A stretch of DNA of 64,000 nt from Lachnospiraceae bacterium (GTDB lineage: Bacteria; Bacillota; Clostridia; Lachnospirales; Lachnospiraceae), in the NCBI GenBank assembly GCA_030527645.1, contig JAUNAJ010000013.1, positions 1-64,000 on the forward strand, read 5' to 3'. Positions 33,956 through 43,297 of this stretch are shown here, piece by piece (position 1 is the first letter of the stretch; every line of letters starts with the position of its first letter). Under the pieces are notes generated by a model. It saw only the letters and a list, made by a program, of their open reading frames with translations, had not been told where the DNA came from and ran no database searches. Made by a program: the position numbers and the translations under genes.

Positions 33956-34162
33956 TTCCGGCTGCAGTGCGGATAAAAGTACGGTTCCGTTATCCAGAAT
34001 CAGCACTGCCTTCGTGCGCCTTCCCTGGGTAGCATCCACAGCTGTTCCGTCCTCCTTGGCCTTCGACACCAGTCTTTTGATGGGTGCCGCGTCCGGATTC
34101 ACCACAGCCATGATCTTTTCTGCATTTACCAGATTGCCAAATCCGATATTGATCAGTTTCAT
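33782..34162 (-). CDS. remA: RemA-like extracellular matrix regulator with repeat tail (DUF370)
   Basis: A 126-residue protein. Residues 1-75 are the conserved RemA/DUF370 domain (MKLINIGFGNLVNAEKI...VDATQGRRTKAVLILDNG, in part), a DNA-binding ring protein known in Bacillus as a biofilm activator. The remaining 50 residues are three copies of a 17-residue Asp/Glu-rich repeat, so the protein is about 40% longer than the usual 85-90. The first 75 residues should suffice for folding. It lies between yicC and gmk, as in many Firmicutes. Confidence 0.88.
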   Translation of the reverse strand: MKLINIGFGNLVNAEKIMAVVNPDAAPIKRLVSKAKEDGTAVDATQGRRTKAVLILDNGTVLLSALQPETVGKRLSPDTGLQGEKEDAGKRISPDTGLQEDKEDTEKCLNSGTGLQEDKEDAGESS

Positions 34163-34239
34163 ATATTTATCCTACTGGGTATATTCCAGGAGTCATTACT
34201 CACCACCATATGAGGTGGAAGTCTCGACCACTGAGGTGA

Positions 34240-35118
34240 TTATTCAACGTTCTGGATCTGCTCGCGTACCTTCTCGATCTCGGTTTTCAGCTCGATGGCA
34301 ATATCGGAGGTCTCCAGATCATTTGCCTTAGACAGGATGGTGTTGGCCTCGCGGTTCATCTCCTGAGCAATGAAGTCCAGCTTTCTGCCGATGCCGGTTC
34401 CCTGAAGAAGTGCATTCTTCATGGTATCAATATGGCTGTTCAGACGAACTGTCTCCTCATCGGTACAGATTTTGTCTGCAAAGAGGACTACCTCAGCAGC
34501 GATGCGGGATTCATCGATCTGGGCATTGTCCAGCAGCTCCTTCGTCTTCTGTTTCAGACGTTCCTTATAGGCATCAATGATTCCGGGGGCACGATCCTCC
34601 ACCCGTTTAACATTCGCCTTCATATGATCCAGCTTCTCAATCAGATCCTTCTTAAGGGCTTCGCCTTCCTTGTTCCGGGACTCTGCAAATGCCGCTCCTG
34701 CCTGGCGAAGAACCGCTTCAAGAGCAGTCCAGAGTTCATTCTCATCCGGCACCTGCTCCTCCATGGTAAGAACCTCAGGACATCTTCCCAGTGCTGTCAC
34801 AGTCAGATCATTCTTCAGCTGAAATGCTTCCTGCATCTTCTGATAGCAGGCTACATACTGAGCAGCCAGTTCCTCATTGTATTTCAGAGAAAGCCGGGAC
34901 TGTGTATAATCCTCGTAGGTGATAAATACATCCACCTTGCCTCGCTGCATGTAATCCTTCAAAACCGTTCTGATGGATGACTCGAAGAGGCTGAACTTTT
35001 TCGGCATCTTGATATTGAAATCCAGATATCTGTGATTTACAGATTTGATTTCAATGGTAATCTTCTTTTCGGCGTCCAGAATCTCGGCACGTCCGAAACC
35101 GGTCATACTTTTTATCAT
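34240..35118 (-). CDS. yicC: YicC family endoribonuclease-like protein
   Basis: A 292-residue protein with the family N terminus MIKSMTGFGRAEI and the conserved C-terminal end KLDFIAQEMNREANTILSKA. YicC proteins are endoribonucleases in E. coli; the role in Firmicutes is less clear. The ATG after AAAGAGGATTCC was used, although the frame is open 16 codons further. First gene of the yicC-remA-gmk-rpoZ operon, about 110 bases below a good promoter. A short repeat fragment (ACTCACCACC...GGTGG) separates it from remA. Confidence 0.9.
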   Translation of the reverse strand: MIKSMTGFGRAEILDAEKKITIEIKSVNHRYLDFNIKMPKKFSLFESSIRTVLKDYMQRGKVDVFITYEDYTQSRLSLKYNEELAAQYVACYQKMQEAFQLKNDLTVTALGRCPEVLTMEEQVPDENELWTALEAVLRQAGAAFAESRNKEGEALKKDLIEKLDHMKANVKRVEDRAPGIIDAYKERLKQKTKELLDNAQIDESRIAAEVVLFADKICTDEETVRLNSHIDTMKNALLQGTGIGRKLDFIAQEMNREANTILSKANDLETSDIAIELKTEIEKVREQIQNVE

Positions 35119-35230
35119 GGAATCCTCTTTCACAAAAGCTCCTGATCCGCGGAGTTCAGCAGGCAATGCGAACTGCTGTCAGACGTTGAGCTTGACTTAA
35201 CTGTTATGATTCGATATTGAATCAAAGTAT

Positions 35231-35259
35231 AGTATAATTCATTGGAATGGGGTAGTCAA
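35231..35259 (-). promoter_or_regulatory. promoter of the yicC-remA-gmk-rpoZ operon
   Basis: TTGACT, 17 bases, TATACT on the minus strand. A second overlapping TATACT lies five bases further on. Confidence 0.7.
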
Positions 35260-35278
35260 ATCTTTTTTCTTATGTTTC

Positions 35279-35309
35279 CCTGTGCCTGCTGCTCATTTCT
35301 TCGGCACAG
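35279..35309. repeat. single CTGTGCC...GGCACAG repeat unit
   Basis: CCTGTGCC, a 16-base CT-rich linker and GGCACAG: the junction half of the 52-bp repeat seen at 25101. It lies between the two divergent promoters in a 388-bp gap. Confidence 0.65.
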
Positions 35310-35361
35310 AGTTTCTGCTTTTCACAGCAACAGAAGAAGTACCTCAAATTTCTCAAATCCG

Positions 35362-35390
35362 TTGTCAGCTTTGCTGTAAAATTGTATAAT
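35362..35390 (+). promoter_or_regulatory. promoter of rqcH
   Basis: TTGTCA, 17 bases, TATAAT, about 115 bases before the start codon. Confidence 0.7.
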
Positions 35391-35506
35391 AATAAGGTTA
35401 AAAAAGTAACTATTCAAATAAAGTAACCATTCAGAAGGAAATAAAAGAGAACCTTCTGAACAGCTGCAGCTGAGAATATATCAACCAAAGAAACGAGGTC
35501 CAATCT

Positions 35507-37243
35507 ATGGCATTTGACGGAATTACAGTGGCCTGTCTCCGCCGGGAACTGGCGGAGGCACTCACCGACGGGAAGATTGCGAAGATCACCCAGCCGGAGA
35601 ACGATGAGCTGCTGTTAACGATAAAAAACAACAAAAACAACTACCGCCTGCTGCTCTCTGCCAATGCATCGCTGCCGCTGGCCTATCTGACGGATACGAA
35701 TAAGCCTGCTCCTTTGACAGCACCAAACTTCTGCATGCTGCTGAGAAAAAGGATCGGCAACGGCCGGATCGTCTCCGTTACTCAGCCTGGTCTGGAGCGT
35801 ATCCTGGTGTTCCGCATCGAGCATCGGAATGAGCTGGGAGATCTGTGCACCTGGAAACTGATCGTGGAGCTGATGGGCAAGCACAGCAACATCATCTTCT
35901 GCAATGAAGAGGAAATGATCATTGATTCCATTAAGCATGTCTCTGCAAACATGAGCTCTGTCCGGGAGGTGCTTCCGGGAAGAACATATTTCATTCCGAA
36001 AACCCAGGAGAAGGCAGATCCTCTGACCATCACAGAGCAGGAATTTTACGATAAAGTATGCACACGGCCGATGCCCCTTGCCAAGGCTGTTTACACGGCT
36101 CTCACCGGCTTTTCCCCTCTGATGGGCGAGGAGCTGTGCCACCGGGCATCCCTGGACGGCGGCTTCTCCGCGGAATCTCTGGATGAAGTCAGCCGGCTGC
36201 ACTTCTACCAGACCTTTGCAAGGATGATGACGGAGCTGAACCAGTCTCCTGCCTGCCGGATCTATTACGATGGAGCGGGACCTGTGGAATTCTCTCCTTT
36301 GGAGCTGACCCAGTACGAAACCTCCAGATCAGTGGAGTTCGATACCGTATCTTCCATGCTGGAAACCTATTTTGCAGAGCGCAGTCTGGTGACCAGAATA
36401 CGGCAGAAGTCTACCGATCTTCGCAAGATCGTCTCCACCAATCTGGAGCGAGCCGGCAAGAAGCTGATTCTGCAGGAAAAGCAGATGAAGGACACCGAGA
36501 AGAAGGACAAGTACCGGATCTACGGGGAGCTTCTGAACACCTACGGATACTCTCTCACCGGCGGCGAAAAATCCATGACTGCGGTGAACTACTATACGAA
36601 TGAAGAGGTAACGATCCCTCTGGATCCCACTCTGACAGCGGGGGAAAATGCAAAAAAGTATTTTGACCGCTACAATAAGCTGAAGCGTACAGCTGAGGCA
36701 CTGGAGGTACAGATTGCCGAGACAAAGGCGGATGTAGAGCATCTGGAAAGCATCAGCACCTCTCTGGATATATCCCTTCATGAGGAGGACCTTTTGGAGA
36801 TCCGGGAGGAGCTGACCCAGTTCGGTTACCTGAAGGCAAAGGGACCTCAGGGCAAAAAGAGAATTGCCAGGAATTCTGCTCCCCTCCACTACCGCTCCTG
36901 TGACGGCTTCGACATCTATGTAGGTAAAAATAACTTCCAGAACGAGCTGGTGTCCTTCAAGCTGGGCAGCGGCAATGACTGGTGGTTCCATGCCAAGGGA
37001 ATGCCGGGCTCCCATGTCCTGGTAAAATGCGGAGGAGCCGAAATGTCTGATCAGGCATTCGAAGAGGCCGGCCGGCTGGCAGCATTTTACTCCAAGGGAC
37101 GGCAGGCTCCAAAGGTGGAAATTGACTACACCCAGAAGAAGAATCTTCGAAAGCCCGGAGGAGGAAAACCGGGATTTGTGGTGTATTACACCAATTACTC
37201 TCTGATGGCAGAGCCGGATATTACCGGAATCGAGGAAGTGTAA
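35507..37243 (+). CDS. rqcH: Rqc2 homolog RqcH (NFACT family)
   Basis: A 578-residue NFACT protein, often labelled fibronectin-binding FbpA. The N-terminal NFACT-N domain (MAFDGITVACLRREL...) is followed by HhH-like and coiled-coil middle regions (about 280-440) and the NFACT-R domain (DIYVGKNNFQNELVSFK...DWWFHAKGMPGSHVLVK, in parts). RqcH adds C-terminal alanine tails to stalled nascent chains on 50S subunits. Gap to the next gene is 194 bases and includes a duplicate of this gene's last codons. Confidence 0.92.
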   Translation: MAFDGITVACLRRELAEALTDGKIAKITQPENDELLLTIKNNKNNYRLLLSANASLPLAYLTDTNKPAPLTAPNFCMLLRKRIGNGRIVSVTQPGLERILVFRIEHRNELGDLCTWKLIVELMGKHSNIIFCNEEEMIIDSIKHVSANMSSVREVLPGRTYFIPKTQEKADPLTITEQEFYDKVCTRPMPLAKAVYTALTGFSPLMGEELCHRASLDGGFSAESLDEVSRLHFYQTFARMMTELNQSPACRIYYDGAGPVEFSPLELTQYETSRSVEFDTVSSMLETYFAERSLVTRIRQKSTDLRKIVSTNLERAGKKLILQEKQMKDTEKKDKYRIYGELLNTYGYSLTGGEKSMTAVNYYTNEEVTIPLDPTLTAGENAKKYFDRYNKLKRTAEALEVQIAETKADVEHLESISTSLDISLHEEDLLEIREELTQFGYLKAKGPQGKKRIARNSAPLHYRSCDGFDIYVGKNNFQNELVSFKLGSGNDWWFHAKGMPGSHVLVKCGGAEMSDQAFEEAGRLAAFYSKGRQAPKVEIDYTQKKNLRKPGGGKPGFVVYYTNYSLMAEPDITGIEEV

Positions 37244-37290
37244 CATCGCTGATAGCGTCAGGATATTACCGGAATTCAGGAAGTATAACA
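37216..37290. repeat. duplication of the rqcH 3' end (45-bp offset, 2 copies)
   Basis: GGATATTACCGGAAT...AGGAAGTNTAACA occurs at 37216, spanning the real stop, and again at 37261 with a few changes. Confidence 0.88.
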
Positions 37291-37437
37291 GTTCCGCTGA
37301 CATCTGCCTGCAGGAATCCGTGCGTTTCCTCATGTGACAAACATCTGCCGGATTTCCAATGCAGTCACGAACTACTCACCCGGATAAGTGCCATAAAGAA
37401 TGCATCCTGATGTAATTAATAAGGGGAAATAAAATAC

Positions 37438-39891
37438 ATGAAACAGAAAAACGTAACAAATGCAGCCGCACCGGAGCCGGATCTTCCGGATAGAAAGCCG
37501 CTGCGGCACCGCTATAAAGCAACGGTGGATGCCGGTCTGAATACCAAACAGGTCAATGAATACCTGGAAGCCGGCTGGGACAATGCTCCTGTGGATCCTC
37601 CCTCCAAATCCGTGGAGGAGATCATCAAAAGCAACGTCCTCACATATTTTAATATTGTATTCCTGATCATCGCAATTCTGCTGATCGCCGGCGGCTCCTA
37701 CCGCCACCTGACTTTCCTTCCGGTGATCATATTCAATACCCTGATCGGTATTGTGCAGGAGCTGAATGCCAAGAAAACCCTGGATAAGCTGTCGGTGCTT
37801 CACGCACCCCATGCCATGGTGGTGCGAAACAGCAAGGCACGCTCCATTGCTGCAGCGGACCTTGTGCTGGATGATATTGTGATCTTCGGCTCCGGCAATC
37901 AGGTCTGTGCCGATGCACAGGTGATCCAGGGGGAGGTTCAGGTCAATGAATCGCTGCTGACCGGTGAATCCGACGAGATCACCAAGCGTCCCGGGGATCA
38001 CCTGATGTCCGGCAGCTTCATTGTCTCCGGCAGCTGCTACAGCCGCCTGACCAACGTAGGCAGGGATTCCTACATTTCCAAGCTGACGCTGGAGGCAAAG
38101 GCATCCAGAGAAGGCGAGCAGTCAGAGATGATCCGAACCCTGAACAAGCTGCTTCTGATCATCGGCATTGCCATTATCCCTATTGGTCTGACGCTGTTCT
38201 ACCAGGCCTATTTTGTCAATGAAAATACCTTCCGAACCAGTATCAGCTCCATGGCAGCGGGCGTTCTGGGCATGATTCCGGAGGGACTGTTCCTTCTGTG
38301 CTCAGTGACACTGGCCGTCAGCACCGTTCGTCTGGCCGGCAAGAAGGTGCTGGTCCACGATATGAAATGCATCGAAACTCTTGCCAGAGTGGATGTGCTC
38401 TGTGTGGATAAAACCGGAACCATCACTGAAAATGAGATGAAGGTCAATAACGTTCATCCGCTTCCCGGATACGCAGAAACACTGATGAGTCCCCTGGATG
38501 AGCTGATCGGCGACTTTGCCCATGCCATGTCCAGAGACAATAGTACCATGGCCACCCTGCAGCAGCATTTTCAGCTGCAGAGCGGAAGGGTTGCCTCTGA
38601 AACCACCGGCTTCTCCTCTGCCTTTAAGTACAGCAGCGCCACCTTCGGCCGTACCTCCTACGTGCTGGGTGCCCCGGAATTCGTTCTCCGGGAAACCTAC
38701 AAGGACTACGAGCAGGAGATCATGGAATATTCCGAGCAGGGATACCGTGTTCTGGTCTTCTGCATTTATCACGGTGTGCCTGACGGCAAGGCACTGACTG
38801 CGGGTGTAACGCCGCTGTGCCTGATCACCCTGTCCAATCCGATCCGAGGGAAGGCGCCGGATACCTTCCGGTTCTTCGCTGAAAACGATGTGGCGATCAA
38901 GGTCATCTCCGGTGATAATCCTGTCACTGTATCGAAAATCGCGGCGCAGGCAGGCATTCAGGGTGCCGAGAGCTATGTGGATGCCCGCTCTCTGGATACA
39001 GAGGAGGAAATCGAGGCCGCTATGGATCAGTACACGGTTTTCGGACGTGTCACTCCCGAGCAGAAGCGGTTCTTTGTGAAGGCATTGCAGAAGGCAGGTC
39101 ATACCGTTGCCATGACCGGTGACGGTGTTAACGATGTACTTGCCCTGAAGGATGCGGACTGCTCCGTTGCCATGGCCTCCGGAAGCGATGCCGCCTGCCA
39201 GGCAGCTCAGCTTGTCCTGCTGGAAAATGATTTCTCACGGATGACAGATGTTGTAATGGAGGGACGCCAGGTCGTCAACAATCTGGAGCGTTCAGGAAGC
39301 CTCTTCCTGGTGAAGAACCTGTTCTCCCTGATGATGTCCCTGTTCTCCATCATCTTCAACATTACCTATCCGCTGGATCCGTCACAGATCACATTGATCA
39401 GTACATTTACCATCGGCATGCCGGGATTCTTCCTGTCCCAGGTGCCGGATCACAACCGGATCCAGGGACGGTTCCTGACCAATATACTGGTTCGGGCCCT
39501 GCCTGCCGGACTGACCGATACCCTGATCGTGGGTGCTCTGGTGGTATTCGGTCAGACCTTCAATCTGGATTCTGTGGATGTGGGAACTGCCTGCACCATT
39601 TTGCTGGCCATCGTGGGATTCATGATTCTGTTCCAGATCAGCAAACCAATGAATTCCTTCAAATGGGCGATCTTCGGCGTCTCCGTATTCGGACTGTTCT
39701 TCTGTGCCTATGCACTGGGTGATCTGTTCAGCATGACCTCCATGTCCACACGGACCATCATGCTCTTCGTGATCTTCTCCATCTGCACCGAGCCCCTGTT
39801 CCGGTATCTCACCGCACTGGTGAAATACTGCTCAAGGCTGTGCTCGTACCTGTGGAGAGAATATAAGAGGGTTCGCGGAACGGCGGAATAA
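37438..39891 (+). CDS. cation-translocating P-type ATPase (CtpE-like)
   Basis: An 817-residue P-type ATPase. Landmarks are LLTGESDEI (actuator), MIPEGLFLL in the membrane ion site (PEG rather than PEGL-plus-acidic pattern of some Ca pumps), the phosphorylation motif DKTGTIT, and TGDGVNDVLALKDADCSVAM at the hinge (given in part). About ten membrane segments, four of them after the hinge. No N-terminal heavy-metal domain. It best fits the CtpE/YoaB-like branch; CtpE of mycobacteria takes up Ca2+, so Ca2+ or Mg2+ is likely but not shown. Strong terminator follows six bases later. Confidence 0.85.
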   Translation: MKQKNVTNAAAPEPDLPDRKPLRHRYKATVDAGLNTKQVNEYLEAGWDNAPVDPPSKSVEEIIKSNVLTYFNIVFLIIAILLIAGGSYRHLTFLPVIIFNTLIGIVQELNAKKTLDKLSVLHAPHAMVVRNSKARSIAAADLVLDDIVIFGSGNQVCADAQVIQGEVQVNESLLTGESDEITKRPGDHLMSGSFIVSGSCYSRLTNVGRDSYISKLTLEAKASREGEQSEMIRTLNKLLLIIGIAIIPIGLTLFYQAYFVNENTFRTSISSMAAGVLGMIPEGLFLLCSVTLAVSTVRLAGKKVLVHDMKCIETLARVDVLCVDKTGTITENEMKVNNVHPLPGYAETLMSPLDELIGDFAHAMSRDNSTMATLQQHFQLQSGRVASETTGFSSAFKYSSATFGRTSYVLGAPEFVLRETYKDYEQEIMEYSEQGYRVLVFCIYHGVPDGKALTAGVTPLCLITLSNPIRGKAPDTFRFFAENDVAIKVISGDNPVTVSKIAAQAGIQGAESYVDARSLDTEEEIEAAMDQYTVFGRVTPEQKRFFVKALQKAGHTVAMTGDGVNDVLALKDADCSVAMASGSDAACQAAQLVLLENDFSRMTDVVMEGRQVVNNLERSGSLFLVKNLFSLMMSLFSIIFNITYPLDPSQITLISTFTIGMPGFFLSQVPDHNRIQGRFLTNILVRALPAGLTDTLIVGALVVFGQTFNLDSVDVGTACTILLAIVGFMILFQISKPMNSFKWAIFGVSVFGLFFCAYALGDLFSMTSMSTRTIMLFVIFSICTEPLFRYLTALVKYCSRLCSYLWREYKRVRGTAE

Positions 39892-39896
39892 ATGAA

Positions 39897-39955
39897 ACGG
39901 GGGGACGGTGCTGCTGTTCCAATTCGGAACAGCAGCACCGTCCCCCCGTTCTATT
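39897..39955. terminator. hyperstable terminator between convergent genes
   Basis: Perfect 24-bp arms (ACGGGGGGACGGTGCTGCTG... and complement) around AATTC, then CTATTTATTTTT. It shares the GGGGACGGT...CTGTTCC core with the hairpin at 44201. Confidence 0.9.
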
Positions 39956-41352
39956 TATTTTTCGTGAAGCAGGAATGCACGATAACCTCGAACAGCTTCG
40001 TATACATCTGCCTTGCTGCTCACCTCGTAGGGTGCGTGCATGTTCAGCACTGCAACACCGCTGTCGATGACCTCCATTCCATAATTTGCCATAATGTAAG
40101 CGATGGTTCCGCCGCCGCCCACATCGACCTTGCCCAGCTCAGTGAACTGGTAGGAAACCTCAGCCTCATCCATGATGCGGCGAAGATCTGCGATATATTC
40201 CGGGTTGGCGTCGTTAGAGCCGCTCTTGCCTCTTGCACCAGTGAACTTATTGAAGGAAAGACCCTGTCCCACAAAGGCAGCACTGCGTTTCTCAAAGGCA
40301 GCTGCATACAGCGGGTCATAGCCTGCACTGACATCGGAGGACAGCATTCTGGAATTTGCAAATGCACGGCGCACCTTCAGATCAGACTCACCTTCTGTCA
40401 GAGCGATCAGCTCAGCCACAGTATTCTCAAAGAATCTGGACTGCATGCCGGTGGCACCGACGCTTCCGATCTCCTCCTTATCCACCAGCAGACAGCAGCC
40501 GCAGCGCTCTGCATCATTGATATCCAGCATGGCAAAGAGTGAGGTCCATGCACAGACGCGGTCATCCTGTCCGTATGCAAGGATCATGCTTCTGTCAAAG
40601 CCCAGATCCCTTGCCTTTCCTGCAGGTACGATCTCCAATTCCGCAGAATAGAAATCTTCCTCCTCCATCTGATAGCCTTCCTTCAGAAGACGGAGCACAT
40701 TGGCTTTTACAGCCTCCTTCTGATCCTCAGGCAGTTCGCTTTTATTCAGCGGCGTATTGCCGATCAGAAGATCCAGGTTCTCACCCTCCACAACAGTGGA
40801 AGCCTTCTTCTCCATCTGCTGTCCTGCCAGATGGATCAGGAGATCTGTGAATACAAATACAGGATCCTCCTCCTTCTCGCCGATCACAACATTGACCTTT
40901 GTGCCGTCCTTCTTCACAACAACACCGTGGATTGCCATCGGACTGGTCACCCACTGGTATTTCTTGATGCCGCCGTAATAGTGAGTATCCAGATAAGCGA
41001 AATCCTCTGTCTCATACAGCGGATTCTGTTTTACATCTACCCTTGGAGAATCAATGTGTGCGCCCAGAATGTTCATGCCGGCTGAGATTGGCTGATGTCC
41101 CAGACGAAACAGAGCAATGGATTTGTCCATGCATACCGCATAGACCTTGTCTCCTGCCTTCAGAGTTTCCCCTGCAGCGATCACATCCTTCAGATTTCTG
41201 TAGCCGTCTGCCTCCGCCATCAGAATCGTAAGGGCAACACACTCACGCTCTGTTTTTCCCTTATTCAGGCAGTTTTTGTATAAGATATTGATCTGATTCA
41301 GCTCTTCCAGCTGCTCGCCGTTGTATTTATTCCAGCAGTTTTCTCTTTTCAT
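39955..41352 (-). CDS. M18 family aminopeptidase
   Basis: A 465-residue zinc aminopeptidase. Dinuclear-site motifs are visible as GAHIDSPR (His/Asp), VDKEEIGSVGATG (Glu-Glu and following), and SSDVSAGYDP. The ATG follows ACGGAGGAC. It is predicted cytoplasmic with no signal peptide, releasing N-terminal acidic or neutral residues from peptides. Convergent with the P-type ATPase gene; no operon partner is evident (95-base gap to thiD downstream on the same strand). Confidence 0.9.
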   Translation of the reverse strand: MKRENCWNKYNGEQLEELNQINILYKNCLNKGKTERECVALTILMAEADGYRNLKDVIAAGETLKAGDKVYAVCMDKSIALFRLGHQPISAGMNILGAHIDSPRVDVKQNPLYETEDFAYLDTHYYGGIKKYQWVTSPMAIHGVVVKKDGTKVNVVIGEKEEDPVFVFTDLLIHLAGQQMEKKASTVVEGENLDLLIGNTPLNKSELPEDQKEAVKANVLRLLKEGYQMEEEDFYSAELEIVPAGKARDLGFDRSMILAYGQDDRVCAWTSLFAMLDINDAERCGCCLLVDKEEIGSVGATGMQSRFFENTVAELIALTEGESDLKVRRAFANSRMLSSDVSAGYDPLYAAAFEKRSAAFVGQGLSFNKFTGARGKSGSNDANPEYIADLRRIMDEAEVSYQFTELGKVDVGGGGTIAYIMANYGMEVIDSGVAVLNMHAPYEVSSKADVYEAVRGYRAFLLHEK

Positions 41353-41446
41353 CGAAAAGTCCTCCGTATATCTATGATTTCAGATCAGGCATAGCACGCT
41401 GACCAGATTAGATTATAGCACGAAAACCACAGGATTTCAGCATCAA

Positions 41447-42265
41447 TCATTCAGTAATCTTTGCAAACTCCCCGCTCAGCTCAAAGGCATGGTTCATGGG
41501 CCCGGAGCCCTTTCCCAGATCCAGCATGGCAGCCAGTGCACCGGAGATATAGGCCTTCGCTCTTTCCACAGATGTGTCCAGATCATAGCCCTTTGCAAGA
41601 TTTGATGCGATGGCGCTGGACAGTGTACAGCCGGTACCATGGGTATTAGGATTGTCGATCCGCTTTCCGTGGAACCAGTGCAGCTCCCCGCTGCGGCACA
41701 GCAGGTCATTGGCATCGTTGATCTGATGTCCTCCCTTGATCAGGGCAGCGCAGCCGTACTGCTGCTGAATCAGGCGGGCAGCCTCTTCCATGTCCTTCTC
41801 ATTCTCGATCTTTCTTCCGGTCAGAACCTCCGCCTCGGGAATATTCGGTGTAACTACCTCTGCGATAGGAAGCAGACATTCCTTCATCGTAAGTACTGCA
41901 TCGCTCTGCATCAGATCTGCTCCGGAGGTAGCCACCATAACCGGATCTACTACGATATGCTCCGCTTTATGGAAGGTGAGACGATCCACAATGGTACGGA
42001 TCAGATCAGAGTTGGATACCATACCGATCTTCACCGCATCCGGACGGATGTCATCAAAAATCATATCGATCTGCTGTGCAAGGAAGTCCGGTGTGACCTC
42101 CATAATTCCTGTTACGCCGGTGGTGTTCTGTGCTGTCAGTGCAGTAACCGCACTCATGGCAAATACTCCATTCATGGTCATAGTCTTAATATCTGCCTGA
42201 ATTCCGGCGCCTCCGCTGCTGTCACTTCCTGCAACGGTCAATGCTGTAAACATCTTCATACTCAT
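41447..42265 (-). CDS. thiD: hydroxymethylpyrimidine/phosphomethylpyrimidine kinase
   Basis: A 272-residue ribokinase-fold enzyme phosphorylating HMP and HMP-P in thiamine synthesis. The N terminus has TVAGSDSSGGAGIQADIKT, and the C-terminal anion hole is NTHGTGCTLSSAIA, both diagnostic. The ATG was placed after AAAGGAAAATTG. It follows thiE on the same strand, but 390 bases of dispersed repeats lie between, so cotranscription is uncertain. Confidence 0.93.
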   Translation of the reverse strand: MSMKMFTALTVAGSDSSGGAGIQADIKTMTMNGVFAMSAVTALTAQNTTGVTGIMEVTPDFLAQQIDMIFDDIRPDAVKIGMVSNSDLIRTIVDRLTFHKAEHIVVDPVMVATSGADLMQSDAVLTMKECLLPIAEVVTPNIPEAEVLTGRKIENEKDMEEAARLIQQQYGCAALIKGGHQINDANDLLCRSGELHWFHGKRIDNPNTHGTGCTLSSAIASNLAKGYDLDTSVERAKAYISGALAAMLDLGKGSGPMNHAFELSGEFAKITE

Positions 42266-42472
42266 CAATTTTCCTTTCATTTTCTTTGAGACAATCAGTG
42301 AAAAATCAGTTACTGTACAGTAAAAGAAATCATTTTTTACACCGGTTGTCTGCAGCCTGTTTTAGCATCGTTTTTTAATAGCCGGAATACTCTTACTCTT
42401 AAGGGAATTATTCCGACATATTTCAAGCGACAGAAGGTGGTGCCCCCAATCTGCCGCCTCTGTAGACTGATA

Positions 42473-42640
42473 CGAATTCTGCGTATCACTTTGTTCAGCG
42501 CCGCAGATCCACTGGATCTGCGCGCCCGGCGCCAAGTCTCGCGATCTCGACTTGAATTTAGTCAGCGCCTGTGCAACTCCACTGTTCACTGGAACTACGC
42601 ACAAGGTGGTTACAAGTCTCGCGAAGCTCGACCTGACTGA
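42473..42640. repeat. two adjacent dispersed repeats ending AAGTCTCGCG...CTCGAC
   Basis: The first (42473-42556) runs from CGAATTCTGCGT through a CGCAGATCC/GGATCTGCG hairpin to AAGTCTCGCGATCTCGACTT. The second (42563-42640) ends AAGTCTCGCGAAGCTCGACC. They fill the thiE-thiD gap and resemble 48217-48300 and 14444-14520. Confidence 0.65.
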
Positions 42641-42655
42641 ATAGCTTAGTGCTGT

Positions 42656-43297
42656 CTATGCATTTACCATTCTCTCAGATATTTTCAGCAGTTCTCTGCA
42701 CTCTGCCTCGATATCCTCAGCAGCAAAGATCGCACTGACCAGCGCCACTCCGTCTACTCCGGTTCCGGAAAGCTCCGGAATATTTTCCTTCGTAAGTCCG
42801 CCGATAGCCACAACCGGCACATCCACTGCCTTGCAGATATCCCGCAGCGTCTCCTTCGGGAGCACCTCCACATCCAGCTTGGTCGAGGTAGAGAACATGG
42901 CTCCGACTCCGAGACAGTCTGCCCCGTTCTTCACCGCCTCCAGCGCCTCTTCCACAGTATGCGCAGAAACACCGATCATCATATCCTCACCTACCAGCTC
43001 ACGGACCTGACCGGCTTTCATATCCTCCTGTCCCACATGGATTCCGTCTGCCTTGCAGCGGATCGCCACATCCACGTTGTCATTGATAAAAAGAGGAACC
43101 TGATAGCTGCTGCAAAGCTCCCTGATATCAATAGCTTCCTGAAGAAATGCCTCGTCCCCCAGTTTCTTCTCTCTGATCTGTACACAGGTAGCTCCGCCCT
43201 TCAAAGCAGCCTCCACCTGCTCGTACAGAGTCTGTTTTCCGGTCCAGGCCCTGTCTGTTACTGCATACAACAGCATGGTTCTTTTATCGCACTTCAT
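42656..43297 (-). CDS. thiE: thiamine-phosphate synthase
   Basis: A 213-residue TIM barrel joining HMP-PP and thiazole phosphate. Motifs include CVQIREKKLGDEAF, LFINDNVDVA, DGIHVGQEDM, GVGAMFSTSTK and VAIGGLTKENI, matching the pyrophosphate and thiazole sites of ThiE. An excellent ribosome site (GGAGGAGGG) lies inside the thiM 3' end, and the genes overlap by 14 bases. Second gene of the riboswitch-controlled operon. Confidence 0.95.
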   Translation of the reverse strand: MKCDKRTMLLYAVTDRAWTGKQTLYEQVEAALKGGATCVQIREKKLGDEAFLQEAIDIRELCSSYQVPLFINDNVDVAIRCKADGIHVGQEDMKAGQVRELVGEDMMIGVSAHTVEEALEAVKNGADCLGVGAMFSTSTKLDVEVLPKETLRDICKAVDVPVVAIGGLTKENIPELSGTGVDGVALVSAIFAAEDIEAECRELLKISERMVNA

